A stretch of DNA of 64,000 nucleotides from Palsa-1248 sp963737835 (GTDB taxonomy: Bacteria; Gemmatimonadota; Gemmatimonadetes; Gemmatimonadales; Gemmatimonadaceae): assembly GCA_963737835.1 (NCBI GenBank), contig CAVTUH010000001.1, positions 682,001-746,000 on the forward strand, given 5' to 3'. The translations under genes and the position numbers were made by a program. Shown here one piece after another: positions 52,192-62,504 of this stretch (positions within the stretch are counted from its first letter, which is position 1; each line of letters starts with the position of its first letter). The notes below the pieces were generated by a model, which was not told the DNA's origin, searched no databases, and saw only the letters and a program-made list of their open reading frames with translations.

Positions 52192-55029
52192 TCAGGTCGC
52201 GGCTGGACTCAATAATCGGCGCACCGTCGGGAGCACCGAATCGAGTGCCGTGGCCACTCGGGCAGCGTCGGGAAAGCCTGCCTGCGCCATGTGCGGTTTG
52301 CCACCGCCACGACCCCCGGCCGCTGCAGCGACTTCGCGCACGATGACATCCGCGCGGACGCCGCGCTCGCGCAGATCGTCAGTCGCCACGATGAGCAACG
52401 TGTGCTTCCCATCCTCGAACGACGCCGCAAGTGCCCCAATACCCGAGCCCAGCCGCTCTCGCAGCGCGTCGCCCAGCGTCTGCAGCGCGGCCAGATCAGC
52501 CGCGTCGACGCGTGCCGACACGACGCGCGCTCCATCGACCGACATCGCGCCCGACATGAGATCGTGAACCTGACCGCCGCCCTGAGCGCCTCCCCCGCGA
52601 AGCGCGTCCTTGAGCCGCTTGTCGAGCTCTCGGCGTTCGTTGACGAGTTGCTCGACCCGCGCGGCCACGCCAGCGGGATCCGATGGCGCCCGCAAGGTGC
52701 GTGCGATCGCGGCGACAGCGGCCTCGTATGCACGCGTGCGCGCGTACGCCCCACGGCCTGTGACGGCCTCGATGCGCCGCGTCCCGCCTCCCACGCCCGT
52801 CTCGGACACGATCTGGAACTGCAGGATATCCGTCGTGTTCCTGACATGCGTGCCGCCACACAACTCGGCTGAGAATCCGGGCACGGTGATCACACGCACA
52901 ATGTCGCCGTACTTCTCCCCGAACAACGCCATCGCCCCGGCTGCACGCGCCTCGGCGTAGGGTCGCTCCGATCGGTCGACGGGAACGGCACGCGCAATCT
53001 CGCGATTGACCATCTCCTCGATCTCCGACATCTCGTCCGCCGTCAACGGGGCCGAGTGGCTGAAATCGAACCGGAGCCGATCGGGCGCGACGAGCGACCC
53101 GCGCTGGTGGACGTGCTCGCCGAGTACCTGGCGGAGTGCGGCGTGCAGGAGGTGGGTGGCCGTGTGATTCCGCTCCGTATCCTGTCGGGTGTCGCGCGGC
53201 ACCCGAGCGACCACGGGCCCCCAGTGAAAACTTCCCTCGAGACGACCGATGATGGCCACGCGACCGTCGAGCTTGCGCACATCCTCGACGTCCACTCGCC
53301 ATCCCTCGCCGACGACTTCTCCCCCGTCTGAGATCTGACCGCCGGATTCGACGTAGAAGGGACGGTCCTCGAGAATGAGGCCGAGCCTGCCGTCCGCGAG
53401 CTCCCGTTTCGCTGCTACTCGCGTGGCAACCTCCAACGCGTCGTATCCAACGAAGCGAAATCGGTCCGCGGGCGCGGACTTGAGGTTGGGATCCGCGTAC
53501 TCCCACCCCTCGGCATCACCCAGCTCATCGACCGTGACGCCAATGCGGCGCCCCCGGCGCTCTTCCTTGGACTGCGTCCGCTGCCCCTCGAGCGCGCGCT
53601 CGAAGCCAGCCGTGTCGACGGTGTAGCCGCGCTCGCGCGCCATCAGCTCGGTCAGATCGAGCGGGAATCCATAGGTGTCGTACAGCCTGAAGGCGTCCTC
53701 GCCACTGATCGTGCCGCGGATCGTCGGCGACCCTTCGACCGTCCCGCCGACGGGTGCCAACTGATCGAATCGCGCCATACCGCCTGCGATCGTCTCGAGG
53801 AATCGCTCCTCTTCCGCGCGCGTCGTGTCGAGCAGATGCTTGCGGCGAAGCGAGAGCTCCGGGTACGTGCTACCCATCGTCTCGATCACCGCCGCGACGA
53901 CGGTGGCCAGCGTTGGCTCGTTGCGGCCGAGGAGCCATGCATGTCGCACGGCGCGGCGGAGGATGCGGCGCAGCACGTAGCCACGGCCCTCGTTGGCGGG
54001 AAACACCCCGTCCGCAAGGAGGAACGCAACCGCGCGCGCATGGTCGGCGAGTACCCGGTACGACGCCGGATCATCGATGGTCTCCCGGCTCCCGACCCGG
54101 CCGACTGATCCGGTCGCGGCGCCCTGCCGCACCCTCACGACCTCGGCCGATTCACGCCCGCGATACGGGCGACCCACCGCTCCAGCGACCGTTTCGAGCA
54201 ACGGGACGAAGAGGTCCGTGTGGTAGTTGTTCGTGACACCCTGCATGACGGCGGCGATCCGCTCCAGACCCGCGCCGGTGTCGACCGACGGTTTGGGCAA
54301 GGGGATCAATTCGCCGTTCGCCTGCCGGTCGAACTGCATGAACACGAGGTTCCAGAACTCGAGGAACCGGCCGGCTTCCGCGCCTTCGACAAACGCGTCG
54401 TGGGAGAACTCGGTCCGTCGGGTGTCGGTCCACTCGCCTGATGCGTCGGCCGGGAACGCCCAGTCACGCGCGACGTGGGCGAGGTCGATGAAGATCTCGC
54501 TGCAGGGGCCGCACGGCCCGGTGTCCGCCATCTGCCAGAAGTTGTCGGCTTCGCCCAGTCCGTAGATCCGCGAATCGCTCAGCCCCGCGATTTCGCGCCA
54601 CAGCGCGCGGGCTTCATCGTCAGTGCGATAGACACTTACCCGCAGATGCTCCCGCGGCATCTGCAGCTCCTGGGTTACGAACTCCCAGGCAAAGCGAATC
54701 GCGTCGCGCTTGAAGTAGTCGCCGAAGGAGAAGTTCCCGAGCATCTCGAAGAATGTGTGGTGGCGCGCGGTGTGCCCCACCTGCTCGAGATCATTGTGTT
54801 TGCCGCCGGCGCGGACGCACTTCTGCGACGTGGTCGCCCGGCGGCCAAACTCGGGCTGCTCGAGACCGAGAAAGACGCGTTTGAACTGCACCATGCCCGC
54901 ATTCGTGAACAGCAGCGTCGGGTCGTCCGCCGGCACCAACGACGAGCTTGGGCGGATAGCGTGGCCGTGTCGCTCGAAATAGCGAAGAAAACGACCCCGT
55001 ATCTCGTTCGCTAGAAGGACGGGTGGCAT
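52192..55029 (-). CDS. alaS: Alanyl-tRNA synthetase
   Basis: Class II synthetase that charges tRNA-Ala and edits Ser/Gly. The 945-residue protein is complete: IRGRFLRYFERHGHAIRPSS, LLFTNAGMVQFKRVFLG (motif 1 region), TSQKCVRAGGKHNDLEQVG and TFFEMLGNFSFGDYFK (motif 2), DTGAGLERIAAVMQG (motif 3), the editing-domain zinc motif NHTATHLLHAALR with CGGTHVRNT, and a C-Ala domain ending with a GGGRGGKPHMAQAG segment. A TATATT seven bases before its ATG and no Shine-Dalgarno suggest a leaderless mRNA. Confidence 0.96.
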   Translation of the reverse strand: MPPVLLANEIRGRFLRYFERHGHAIRPSSSLVPADDPTLLFTNAGMVQFKRVFLGLEQPEFGRRATTSQKCVRAGGKHNDLEQVGHTARHHTFFEMLGNFSFGDYFKRDAIRFAWEFVTQELQMPREHLRVSVYRTDDEARALWREIAGLSDSRIYGLGEADNFWQMADTGPCGPCSEIFIDLAHVARDWAFPADASGEWTDTRRTEFSHDAFVEGAEAGRFLEFWNLVFMQFDRQANGELIPLPKPSVDTGAGLERIAAVMQGVTNNYHTDLFVPLLETVAGAVGRPYRGRESAEVVRVRQGAATGSVGRVGSRETIDDPASYRVLADHARAVAFLLADGVFPANEGRGYVLRRILRRAVRHAWLLGRNEPTLATVVAAVIETMGSTYPELSLRRKHLLDTTRAEEERFLETIAGGMARFDQLAPVGGTVEGSPTIRGTISGEDAFRLYDTYGFPLDLTELMARERGYTVDTAGFERALEGQRTQSKEERRGRRIGVTVDELGDAEGWEYADPNLKSAPADRFRFVGYDALEVATRVAAKRELADGRLGLILEDRPFYVESGGQISDGGEVVGEGWRVDVEDVRKLDGRVAIIGRLEGSFHWGPVVARVPRDTRQDTERNHTATHLLHAALRQVLGEHVHQRGSLVAPDRLRFDFSHSAPLTADEMSEIEEMVNREIARAVPVDRSERPYAEARAAGAMALFGEKYGDIVRVITVPGFSAELCGGTHVRNTTDILQFQIVSETGVGGGTRRIEAVTGRGAYARTRAYEAAVAAIARTLRAPSDPAGVAARVEQLVNERRELDKRLKDALRGGGAQGGGQVHDLMSGAMSVDGARVVSARVDAADLAALQTLGDALRERLGSGIGALAASFEDGKHTLLIVATDDLRERGVRADVIVREVAAAAGGRGGGKPHMAQAGFPDAARVATALDSVLPTVRRLLSPAAT

Positions 55030-55036
55030 AATAACG

Positions 55037-55042
55037 AATATA
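55037..55042 (-). promoter_or_regulatory. Candidate -10 box of alaS
   Basis: On the minus strand TATATT ends seven bases before the alaS ATG, the distance expected when transcription starts at the A of the ATG. No purine-rich ribosome binding site precedes the start. The -35 region is not convincing. This is an inference from spacing. Confidence 0.35.
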
Positions 55043-55120
55043 CCGTGGCCAGCTAACCGCGTACATCGGTCGAGCAGGTGCGTGACGCAATCAATTGCGG
55101 AATCGTATCTTTAGCTAACG

Positions 55121-55999
55121 GTGCGCCCTTGCGCGCCGCCTCCTTTCCGCGAAGCAGCATCCGGGAGTTTGGGATTGTCTCTGACGCAGTCGCACGGTGA
55201 ACGACGCCCGCGCCCTCGCTTCGTGGTACCAGAAACCGGTGCGTTCTTCGATTCGCGGGAAAGCTACCGGGGCGAATTTCGCACGTATTCACACTTCAAC
55301 TACCTACGCCCTGGACTCATTGCCCGCCTCAAGCGTCGTCGATTCGATATCGCTTTGCGACTCGCCAACACGAATCTCGGCCGCGGAGCCGCATTGGATT
55401 TCGGCTGTGCCAATGGAGTGTTCCTCCCTTCGTTAGCTCAGGCCTGTCCCCTGGCGGTCGGCATCGATCGAGAAACTGGGGCGATCGCAACTGCGCAGAC
55501 GGTCGTCACCGACCTCGATCTGCGTAACGTGTCGGTGCTTTGCTCCGCCCAGTACCCCGACGGGATTCCGCCTGCCGCTGCCCTTCGAGGTGCCCCCTTT
55601 CGTACGATCTTCCTTTTGGAAACGCTCGAGCATGTCGGCGAGCCAGGGAATCTCGTCCCCGTTCAATGTGCCTTTGTGCGGAAGCTGTTCGCGCTACTCG
55701 ACCCTGACGGTCAAATGGTGGTCTCGGTCCCCCGTATGGTGGGATTAGGGTTTCTCGTAAAGCACGTCGCTAGACAAATGCTGAGGTTGCCTGGCAATGC
55801 TATCGCGTGGCGCGAGGCTCTACGCGCCGGCTTCCTTTTTGACACTACAGCACTCGCGCGACATTGGGCAGGTGGCCACGAAGGGTTCAACGACCTGGCC
55901 CTCGAGCGCGCCCTGGGGCGCGAGTTCACGCTTCGACGTCGCGTGACGATGTTCTCTCGTTTTTGGGTGCTGACAAACAACCGGCCGCGTCCGACCTGA
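55121..55999 (+). CDS. Class I SAM-dependent methyltransferase
   Basis: The 292-residue product has LGRGAALDFGCANGVFLPSL (motif I) near residue 88, AVGIDRETG (strand 2 acidic), TIFLLETLEHVGEPG (motif II/III) and QMVVSVPRMVGLGFLVKHVA. That matches glycan- or lipid-modifying methyltransferases. The GTG start lies 91 bases from the divergent alaS. The first 33 residues are not conserved, so a later start (near FVVPETGAFFD) is possible. Its 3' end overlaps recX tail to tail by 74 nt. Its base composition looks less GC-rich than alaS and recA. Confidence 0.78.
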   Translation: MRPCAPPPFREAASGSLGLSLTQSHGERRPRPRFVVPETGAFFDSRESYRGEFRTYSHFNYLRPGLIARLKRRRFDIALRLANTNLGRGAALDFGCANGVFLPSLAQACPLAVGIDRETGAIATAQTVVTDLDLRNVSVLCSAQYPDGIPPAAALRGAPFRTIFLLETLEHVGEPGNLVPVQCAFVRKLFALLDPDGQMVVSVPRMVGLGFLVKHVARQMLRLPGNAIAWREALRAGFLFDTTALARHWAGGHEGFNDLALERALGREFTLRRRVTMFSRFWVLTNNRPRPT

Positions 56000-56528
56000 C
56001 TCGAGCCAGCGCGCGTTCGATCGCCGAACGAATGTCGGCAGCGTCGAACCCGCGTCGCGCCAGGTAGGCGAAGAGGCGCCGCCGTCGTGTGGCAGCATCG
56101 AGCTTTGCCAGCATTGCCATCCGTCGGCGGACGGCTTCGTCCAGGATCGCCGCGACATCGACGGCGTCCTCCGTCAGCACATCCTGCAGTGCAGCTGCCG
56201 CCGTCTGGCGATCGAGGCCACGACGTACGAGCTCGCGTTCCAAGCGAGAGGGAGCGGCCCGCCCAGCGGCGAGCCGAGTGCGCGCAAACTGGCGGGCGTA
56301 GGCCTCATCGTCGAGCAGGCCGACAGTGGCGAGGCGCGCGATGGTCGCGTCGACTGCGGCAGGCGCGTGTCCTCGTCGGCCCAGGCGCTGCCGAAGCTCA
56401 GCCGCCGTGCGGGAGCGCCGTTCGAGCATGCGGAGGGCGTCTTCGTAACAGTCGACCGGCAGTTTTCGGCCGCTCCCGATCCCCGCAGTTTGGCGCAGCG
56501 AGTGTAACTGCCCCGTTCGTTTGGTCAC
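55926..56528 (-). CDS. recX: RecX, RecA regulator
   Basis: RecX caps and inhibits RecA filaments. From the GTG at 56528 the product is 200 residues. It has the three-helix tandem repeats: YEDALRMLERRSRTAAELRQ, then LATVGLLDDEAYARQFARTR, then ELVRRGLDRQTAAAALQDVL, and a last repeat with LFAYLARRGFDAADIRSAIE. A TTG at 56591 would add 21 poorly conserved residues. It lies 81 or 144 nt downstream of recA, as in many genomes. The C-terminal 24 codons overlap the convergent methyltransferase gene. Confidence 0.9.
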   Translation of the reverse strand: MTKRTGQLHSLRQTAGIGSGRKLPVDCYEDALRMLERRSRTAAELRQRLGRRGHAPAAVDATIARLATVGLLDDEAYARQFARTRLAAGRAAPSRLERELVRRGLDRQTAAAALQDVLTEDAVDVAAILDEAVRRRMAMLAKLDAATRRRRLFAYLARRGFDAADIRSAIERALARVRSDAAGCLSAPKNERTSSRDVEA

Positions 56529-56672
56529 AAGTGGACTCTCGCTAGCCTGGTGCCGACACGAACAGAGGCCGGACAGTCGCTGTGCATGCAAGACAGGGAA
56601 TCCGGGCCCCGCCCAATACGCATAGCTCCCATCCGGCCTCGACCTAACCGGCGACGCACCGGGTGACGCGCC

Positions 56673-57731
<1,059 letters not shown>

Positions 57732-57755
57732 GAAAGGGCCCTCGAGTGAGCGTGA

Positions 57756-57762
57756 AATATAT
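57756..57762 (-). promoter_or_regulatory. Candidate -10 box of recA
   Basis: The 65 nt between yraN and recA contain TATATTT on the minus strand, 24-30 bases upstream of the recA ATG, the only AT-rich hexamer there. No convincing -35 and no palindromic LexA box (Gram-positive or E. coli type) is visible. Confidence 0.3.
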
Positions 57763-57796
57763 GGCCCGAACAAACTACGAAAGGTGCCTCCTGAAA

Positions 57797-58216
57797 TCAA
57801 CGACTCGGGCTGCTTTCCCAAGCGGTAAAGGCGTTCTCGACGTGGGCGATACGGATGAGTCCGCCACCGACCAGCACACCGATCACGTCGAAACGATACT
57901 CCCAGCCGGGTTCGCCGTACCTATCTGTCCAAATCGCCGCCGCGTGCGTGAGGTGCCGGCGCTTCTGCGCGCTGACGGCGCCAATGGGGCCGCCGAAGGC
58001 AGTTCGGCGACGTGTCTTCACCTCAATGAATGCGATTGTGTTGGCCCGCTTGGCAATGAGATCAATGTCCCGATGCCCAATCCTGAACTGACGGGCAATC
58101 ACTCGCCAGCCTGATCGAGTCACCCACCGCTCTGCGAGTCGTTCACCGAGATCGCCGAGTTGTTGGGAGTGCGGGTTCACGCCGAACGCTACGGCGTCCC
58201 GTCCGCAGAGCGTCAT
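57797..58216 (-). CDS. UPF0102/YraN-family endonuclease-like protein
   Basis: YraN proteins have a PD-(D/E)XK nuclease-like fold and are often near recA or competence genes; their role is unsettled. The 139-residue product shows the family pattern: LGDLGERLAERWVTRSGWRV, RQFRIGHRDIDLIAKRANTI (catalytic D in the DIDLI), AFIEVKTRRRTAFG (E-x-K pair) and AVSAQKRRHL. The first 15 residues are unlikely to be conserved. The stop is 65 nt before the recA start. Confidence 0.9.
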   Translation of the reverse strand: MTLCGRDAVAFGVNPHSQQLGDLGERLAERWVTRSGWRVIARQFRIGHRDIDLIAKRANTIAFIEVKTRRRTAFGGPIGAVSAQKRRHLTHAAAIWTDRYGEPGWEYRFDVIGVLVGGGLIRIAHVENAFTAWESSPSR

Positions 58217-58220
58217 CTGC

Positions 58221-58251
58221 GCGCGACGGACTCAGCCCGGAGACGTCGCGC
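58221..58251. repeat. Hairpin between the glycosyltransferase-like gene and yraN
   Basis: GCGCGACG (58221-58228) pairs perfectly with CGTCGCGC (58244-58251) around a 15-nt loop. It fills most of the 54-nt gap. It has no T run; it could weaken transcription from the upstream glycan islet into yraN. Confidence 0.45.
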
Positions 58252-58270
58252 TTCCGTCGATTACCGCCGC

Positions 58271-59206
58271 TTACGAGGGTTGTAACAGACCCGGAGCAAT
58301 GCGCCCGAGGAAGGCCTCGTAGAAGTAGGGGCGCTGGTGAGACAGGCAGTGGTGTGAGATGAGGTCGGACCGACCGGTTCGCAGCAGTCGGGCACAGACG
58401 TCATACTCCGGTGGTAGCTCCTGTGCGCCGTGCGCAGAGGCGTGAACGGCGAGGAGGGTCTGCTCGGTCAGCCATTCGCTACCCGGTCGTCTGGGCATGG
58501 ACAAGCATGCCTCAAACGAACGCCACATTGCCGGTAGCTTCTCGCGATCGTAGCGCACGCACAACAGGCCACCATTCAACTGCGGCACTGGCCGAATCCC
58601 TGTCGCAGATTCGATCTCTGCCTCCGTCCAGGAATAGGCTGGGTTTACGTCCACGTTGAAACGAATCGGTGCGGAAGCGTCCTCGCGGTCCAGTGCGGCC
58701 AACAGCTCAGTGGGCGGTGCCAGAAAAATCACGTCAGGGTCCAATTGGAGGATCGTTTTCCCCGCCCCCAGAATCGGAAAGTCGAACAGTCGAACTGCGA
58801 GGACGAACTCTCGTCGCAAGGCTCGGCATCTCTCGAGTCCGAGGGTGGCGAGTTGTTGGTCGACCGCAGTGAGCGTATCTCCGGTGCGCACGATCCGCAC
58901 ACCCTCGAAGTGCTTCTCCAGCAGCGCGCGATCCCGCGTCGTGAGAGAGCCATCATCATGAATGACTAACCCTATCGTTCTGGGCGCATAGCGATAGAAG
59001 CTCTTGAGACTCGCGAGTGACAGTCCGAAGTCGCGGTGACAGAGCAGCATGTGCACCTCTGTCGACCCGGCGGACGTGAGTTGAACCGGCGGCGTGCGGA
59101 GCGCGACGCGCCGTGTCCGTGTATCAAGTCGCCACAGCGACCATAGGAGGCGCCGGTGAGCGAGGGCTCGACGGATCCTGGCGACGGTCAGCGGCCGGAT
59201 GCTCAT
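58271..59206 (-). CDS. Glycosyltransferase-like protein (GT-A fold)
   Basis: The 311-residue product reads as a nucleotide-diphospho-sugar transferase. It has HMLLCHRDFGLSLASLKSFY, GLVIHDDGSLTTRDRALLEK, a metal-binding ILQLDPDVIFLAPPTELLAA (DPD in DxD position) and PQLNGGLLCVRYDREKLPAM. The C-terminal part has LTEQTLLAVHASAHGA and a final HHCLSHQRPYFYEAFL segment. The family resembles GT8-like or uncharacterised glycosyltransferases. There is no signal peptide. It forms an islet with the next gene (22-nt gap), between yraN and ftsK. Confidence 0.65.
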   Translation of the reverse strand: MSIRPLTVARIRRALAHRRLLWSLWRLDTRTRRVALRTPPVQLTSAGSTEVHMLLCHRDFGLSLASLKSFYRYAPRTIGLVIHDDGSLTTRDRALLEKHFEGVRIVRTGDTLTAVDQQLATLGLERCRALRREFVLAVRLFDFPILGAGKTILQLDPDVIFLAPPTELLAALDREDASAPIRFNVDVNPAYSWTEAEIESATGIRPVPQLNGGLLCVRYDREKLPAMWRSFEACLSMPRRPGSEWLTEQTLLAVHASAHGAQELPPEYDVCARLLRTGRSDLISHHCLSHQRPYFYEAFLGRIAPGLLQPS

Positions 59207-59228
59207 CGTGGTCGTGCCTTCTTTCGCT

Positions 59229-60168
59229 CTAGTTGTCGTCCGGTCCAGGCGTCATGCCTGTCTCACTCTTCCGTGTCCCGCGAACGCAAACGGATTCCAT
59301 CAACAGTGAATCAAAAGACGGGGCTCGTCCCTTGAATACACCCGCATGCTCGGCAATGACGCCCGCATGCCATCGATTCGGCCTCTCGTCGTACCGCCAT
59401 TTCGTGTAGCAGTTCGCTTGCACTTTGAAGGCAGCGCGAAACTGTTCTATCGAATAGCCGTTGACCCAGGGCGCACCACTCGTGTGCCCCTTGGATCGCA
59501 GGTAGGCATCCACGGATCGCTCGTCAAATAGCACCGTGACGTATGGGATACCGATTCCCTTGTACAAGTGCGCGCCGAACGGCGACCATCGCAATGCACT
59601 GAACGACAAGAAGGCGGCGCCCCCTGGACGAAGGACTCGCGTCATTTCAGCAAAGGTGGCCGCCGGATCCGGCAAGTGCTCGAAGACGTTGAAGCTGTAG
59701 ACCAGGTCGAAGCTCGCATCCGGGAAGTCGAGCCGCGTCGCGTCCATCTCGATAACACGCACCCCTGCGGCACGAACCCGCGGATCGGTCCGGCCGATGT
59801 CGATGTCGATGGCGGTCGCCGTATGCCCGTGTTGCGCCAGCACCGCGGCCGTCATTCCATCCGCCGAGCCGATCTCCAGCGTCGAGGACGCATTGGCCAA
59901 CTCACCTGCCACTTGCCCATACCGCTCGCGACCCCGCGCGAGCACATCGTCCGGTGCATAGTCGTACTTCGAAGGCACCACGGGGAACCGGCGGTCGAAC
60001 AGGGGCAGCAGCGCTGCGTCGAGAGGGCCCAGATGCCTTCGCTTTATCCCAGCAGCGACGCGCGCGGACGGCCTCGGCCCGACACCACAGCTCCAGTACC
60101 TGGGTGCGCGCCCCGACCGGCACGATCCGGCCCAGGCGGCGCGCAATAGAGATTGGGGCGCCCGTCAC
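59229..60168 (-). CDS. SAM-dependent methyltransferase (frameshift near the N-terminus)
   Basis: The main frame shows LARGRERYGQVAGELANASS, STLEIGSADGMTAAVLAQHG (motif I), AIDIDIGRTDP, DLVYSFNVFEHLPDPAATFA and MTRVLRPGGAAFLSFSALRW, a typical class I enzyme with a methyltransferase-11 core. The first 33 residues (APISIARRLGRIVPVGARTQ and on) lie in another frame that starts with GTG at 60168, whose GTGA overlaps the ftsK stop. One indel between about 60045 and 60090 joins them. The target is unknown, probably a glycan given the neighbour. Confidence 0.75.
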
Positions 60169-62493
60169 GGGCCCCGGCCACAGATTCGTGGCAAGTCCTC
60201 CAGTCCCACCATCACTTCGCGTGGCTTCGATCCATCCTGCGGCCCGAGTACACCGGCCGCCTGCAGTTGATCAATGATGCGGGCGGCGCGGCCGTAGCCG
60301 ACCTTGAGCCGCCGCTGAAGAAGCGAGGTCGATCCTTGCTGATGGTGGATGACGACTTCCGCCGCCTCGCGAAACAGCAGATCGCGCTCGCCCGGACGCG
60401 CCGAGTCGCCGTCACCGGCCTCGCCACTCGCGTGCTCTGCCTCATACCGCCTGACAGTCTCGAGCACATCGTCCTCGACCGGGCCGTCGGGCACCGCCGC
60501 ATCCAGCCCGCGCGCGCGGCGACGCAGCTCACGCTGCGCGTCGTACCACCCAATGAGTCGCTCGGTCTCCTCACTGGTAATGAATGCGCCCTGCAAGCGC
60601 GCGGGCTCCGACTTGCCCGGCGGGATGAACAGCATGTCCCCGTTCCCCAGCAGCGCTTCGGCGCCAATACCATCCAGAATGGTCCGGCTGTCGACCTGCG
60701 ACGCTACACGGAACGCGATCCGGCTCGGGAAATTCGCCTTGATCAGACCCGTGATCACGTTCACGCTCGGACGCTGCGTCGCCAGGATCAGGTGGATCCC
60801 GATGGCGCGCGCTTTCTGCGCGAGCAACGCCAGCGGCGTCTCGATCTCACCCTGCACCGTCATCATGAGATCGGCCAGCTCATCGATCACGAGCACAATG
60901 TAGGGCAGCGTGCCGCGCCGATACGTCCGCTCCTCGAACGCCACGTCCGGCTTCTGCGGCGTCAGCAGCGTGGCGCCATCGCGCAGGCGTTGGTTGAACT
61001 CCTGCATGTTGCGACACCCATTGGCCGCGAGCAGCTCATACCGCTCCTGCATCTCCATCAGCGCCCACTTGAGCACCGACGCCGCGTCCCGATTGTCCGT
61101 GATCACCTTGTGGCGGAGATGCGGGAGCGCGTTGTACACCGACAGCTCGACCATCTTCGGGTCGACCATCAGGAACCGCAGCGTCTCCGGCGTATGCCGG
61201 TAGATCAAACTGGTAATCAGCGTGTTGATGCACACGGACTTGCCGGAGCCGGTCGCACCGGCAATGAGCAGGTGCGGCATCTTCGCGAGATCGGCAACCA
61301 CGGACCGCCCCTCGAGATCCTTGCCCAGTCCGATCGGCAGCGCCGCACGCGCCCCCTGGAATTCCCGTGACTCCACCAACTCCCGGAAGGCGACGACTTC
61401 GGCCGAGGGGTTCGGCACCTCGACCCCCACGGCTCCTTTCCCCGGGATCGGCGCGACGATGCGAATGCTCGGCGCTCGCATCGCGAGCGCCAGATCATTC
61501 GCCAGCGTCGCGATCTGCCGTACCTTCACACCGGCCGCCGGGACGATCTCGAACTGCGTCACCACAGGCCCTGTCGTCCGGCCCACCAACTCGCCTTCGA
61601 CCCGGAATGTGCGCAGCGCGTCGAGCAGCTTCGTGCCCATCGCATCGAGCTCGCGCCGCCCCACGTCCAGGTTGCGCACCGGCGGTGGTGTCAGCAAATC
61701 GAATGGGCGGGAGCAGCACGGCCGCGCTTGCCTCGGCCACCAGCGCGCCATCCGGCACCTTCCCGTTGCGCTCTTTGACCCCGTCCGACTTGGCCGCCAG
61801 ACGCCGCCGTCGCCGCGCGTCCGCAGGTGCGACCACTGCCTGATCAGACGCATCGACCCCCGGCATCTCGTCCGCGGGCGGCGCCAGTGCCTCCGGGGCA
61901 AACTCCCACTCGGCCTCCTCGACCGACGCGCCCCTGACGCTCGCATCCGCGCCGGCCACCGCGTGCGACCGGCGGCCTCCCGGGCCCACGATGAGCCGCA
62001 GGGGATTCCACGCCAGCGTCGCGGCGGTCAATGCACTCGCCGCAAGGACAAACACGATCCACGCGCCGACGGCGCCAAAGGCGGCCACCATATAGAACGC
62101 CGCCACGCTGCCCCACATGCCACTCAACGGCCCGATCTCGCGGTGCGCACCGGTCGCCAACGCCGCTCCAACGGGAAAGAGCACCACGAGGCCAATCAGG
62201 AACACGAGCCACGAGCGGTCGGCAGCAGCCTGCATCCGTCCAAACAGGCGGAGCGCATGAACAGCCGGCACAACTGCCGCGAGAAACGCAGCGGGCACGC
62301 CGAGCGTGAAGGTGAGCGCCGCGCGCAAGCAGGAGCCCACGGGGCCGAAGACTCCGCCGGCCGTCGCACACCCTGTCGCAGCGCCGCGGCTGCCGCTCAC
62401 GAGCGCGCCAGTCAGAAATACCGCGAACAACAACAGCGCCGACCCGGCAAGCTCGCGCTTGATCTGCGGAGACAGCGTGGCGTTCGAGTCCAT
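60165..62493 (-). CDS. ftsK: FtsK/SpoIIIE DNA translocase (one frameshift)
   Basis: FtsK pumps chromosome DNA at the septum. The ATG at 62493 begins DSNATLSPQIKRELAGSALL, and the first frame carries four or five membrane helices and an acidic linker to KVPDGALVAEASAAVLLP. The second frame continues FDLLTPPPVRNLDVGRRELD and the full motor: VGVEVPNPSAEVVAFRELVE, HLLIAGATGSGKSVCINTLI (Walker A), VLVIDELADLMMTVQGE (Walker B) and LATQRPSVNVITGLIKANFP. The gamma domain LLQRRLKVGYGRAARIIDQL is at the end. Removing one G from the GGG at 61705-61707 joins the frames. The gene is usually essential, so a read error is most likely. Confidence 0.93.
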
Positions 62494-62504
62494 CGCTCCC
62501 ACCC

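Noticed and set aside
55041..55060. Possible third copy of the GGGCCAG hairpin near alaS
   Set aside because: Only GGCCAGCTAA is present; there is no facing complement, no ACGRTGCG loop and no heptamer arms.
57732..57796. LexA box in front of recA
   Set aside because: GAACAAACTACG is not palindromic and matches neither the CTGT-N8-ACAG nor the GAAC-N4-GTTC type.
60165..62493. ftsK as a true pseudogene
   Set aside because: One extra G in a GGG run is the only defect, all domains are intact and the gene is usually essential, so a sequencing error is more likely.
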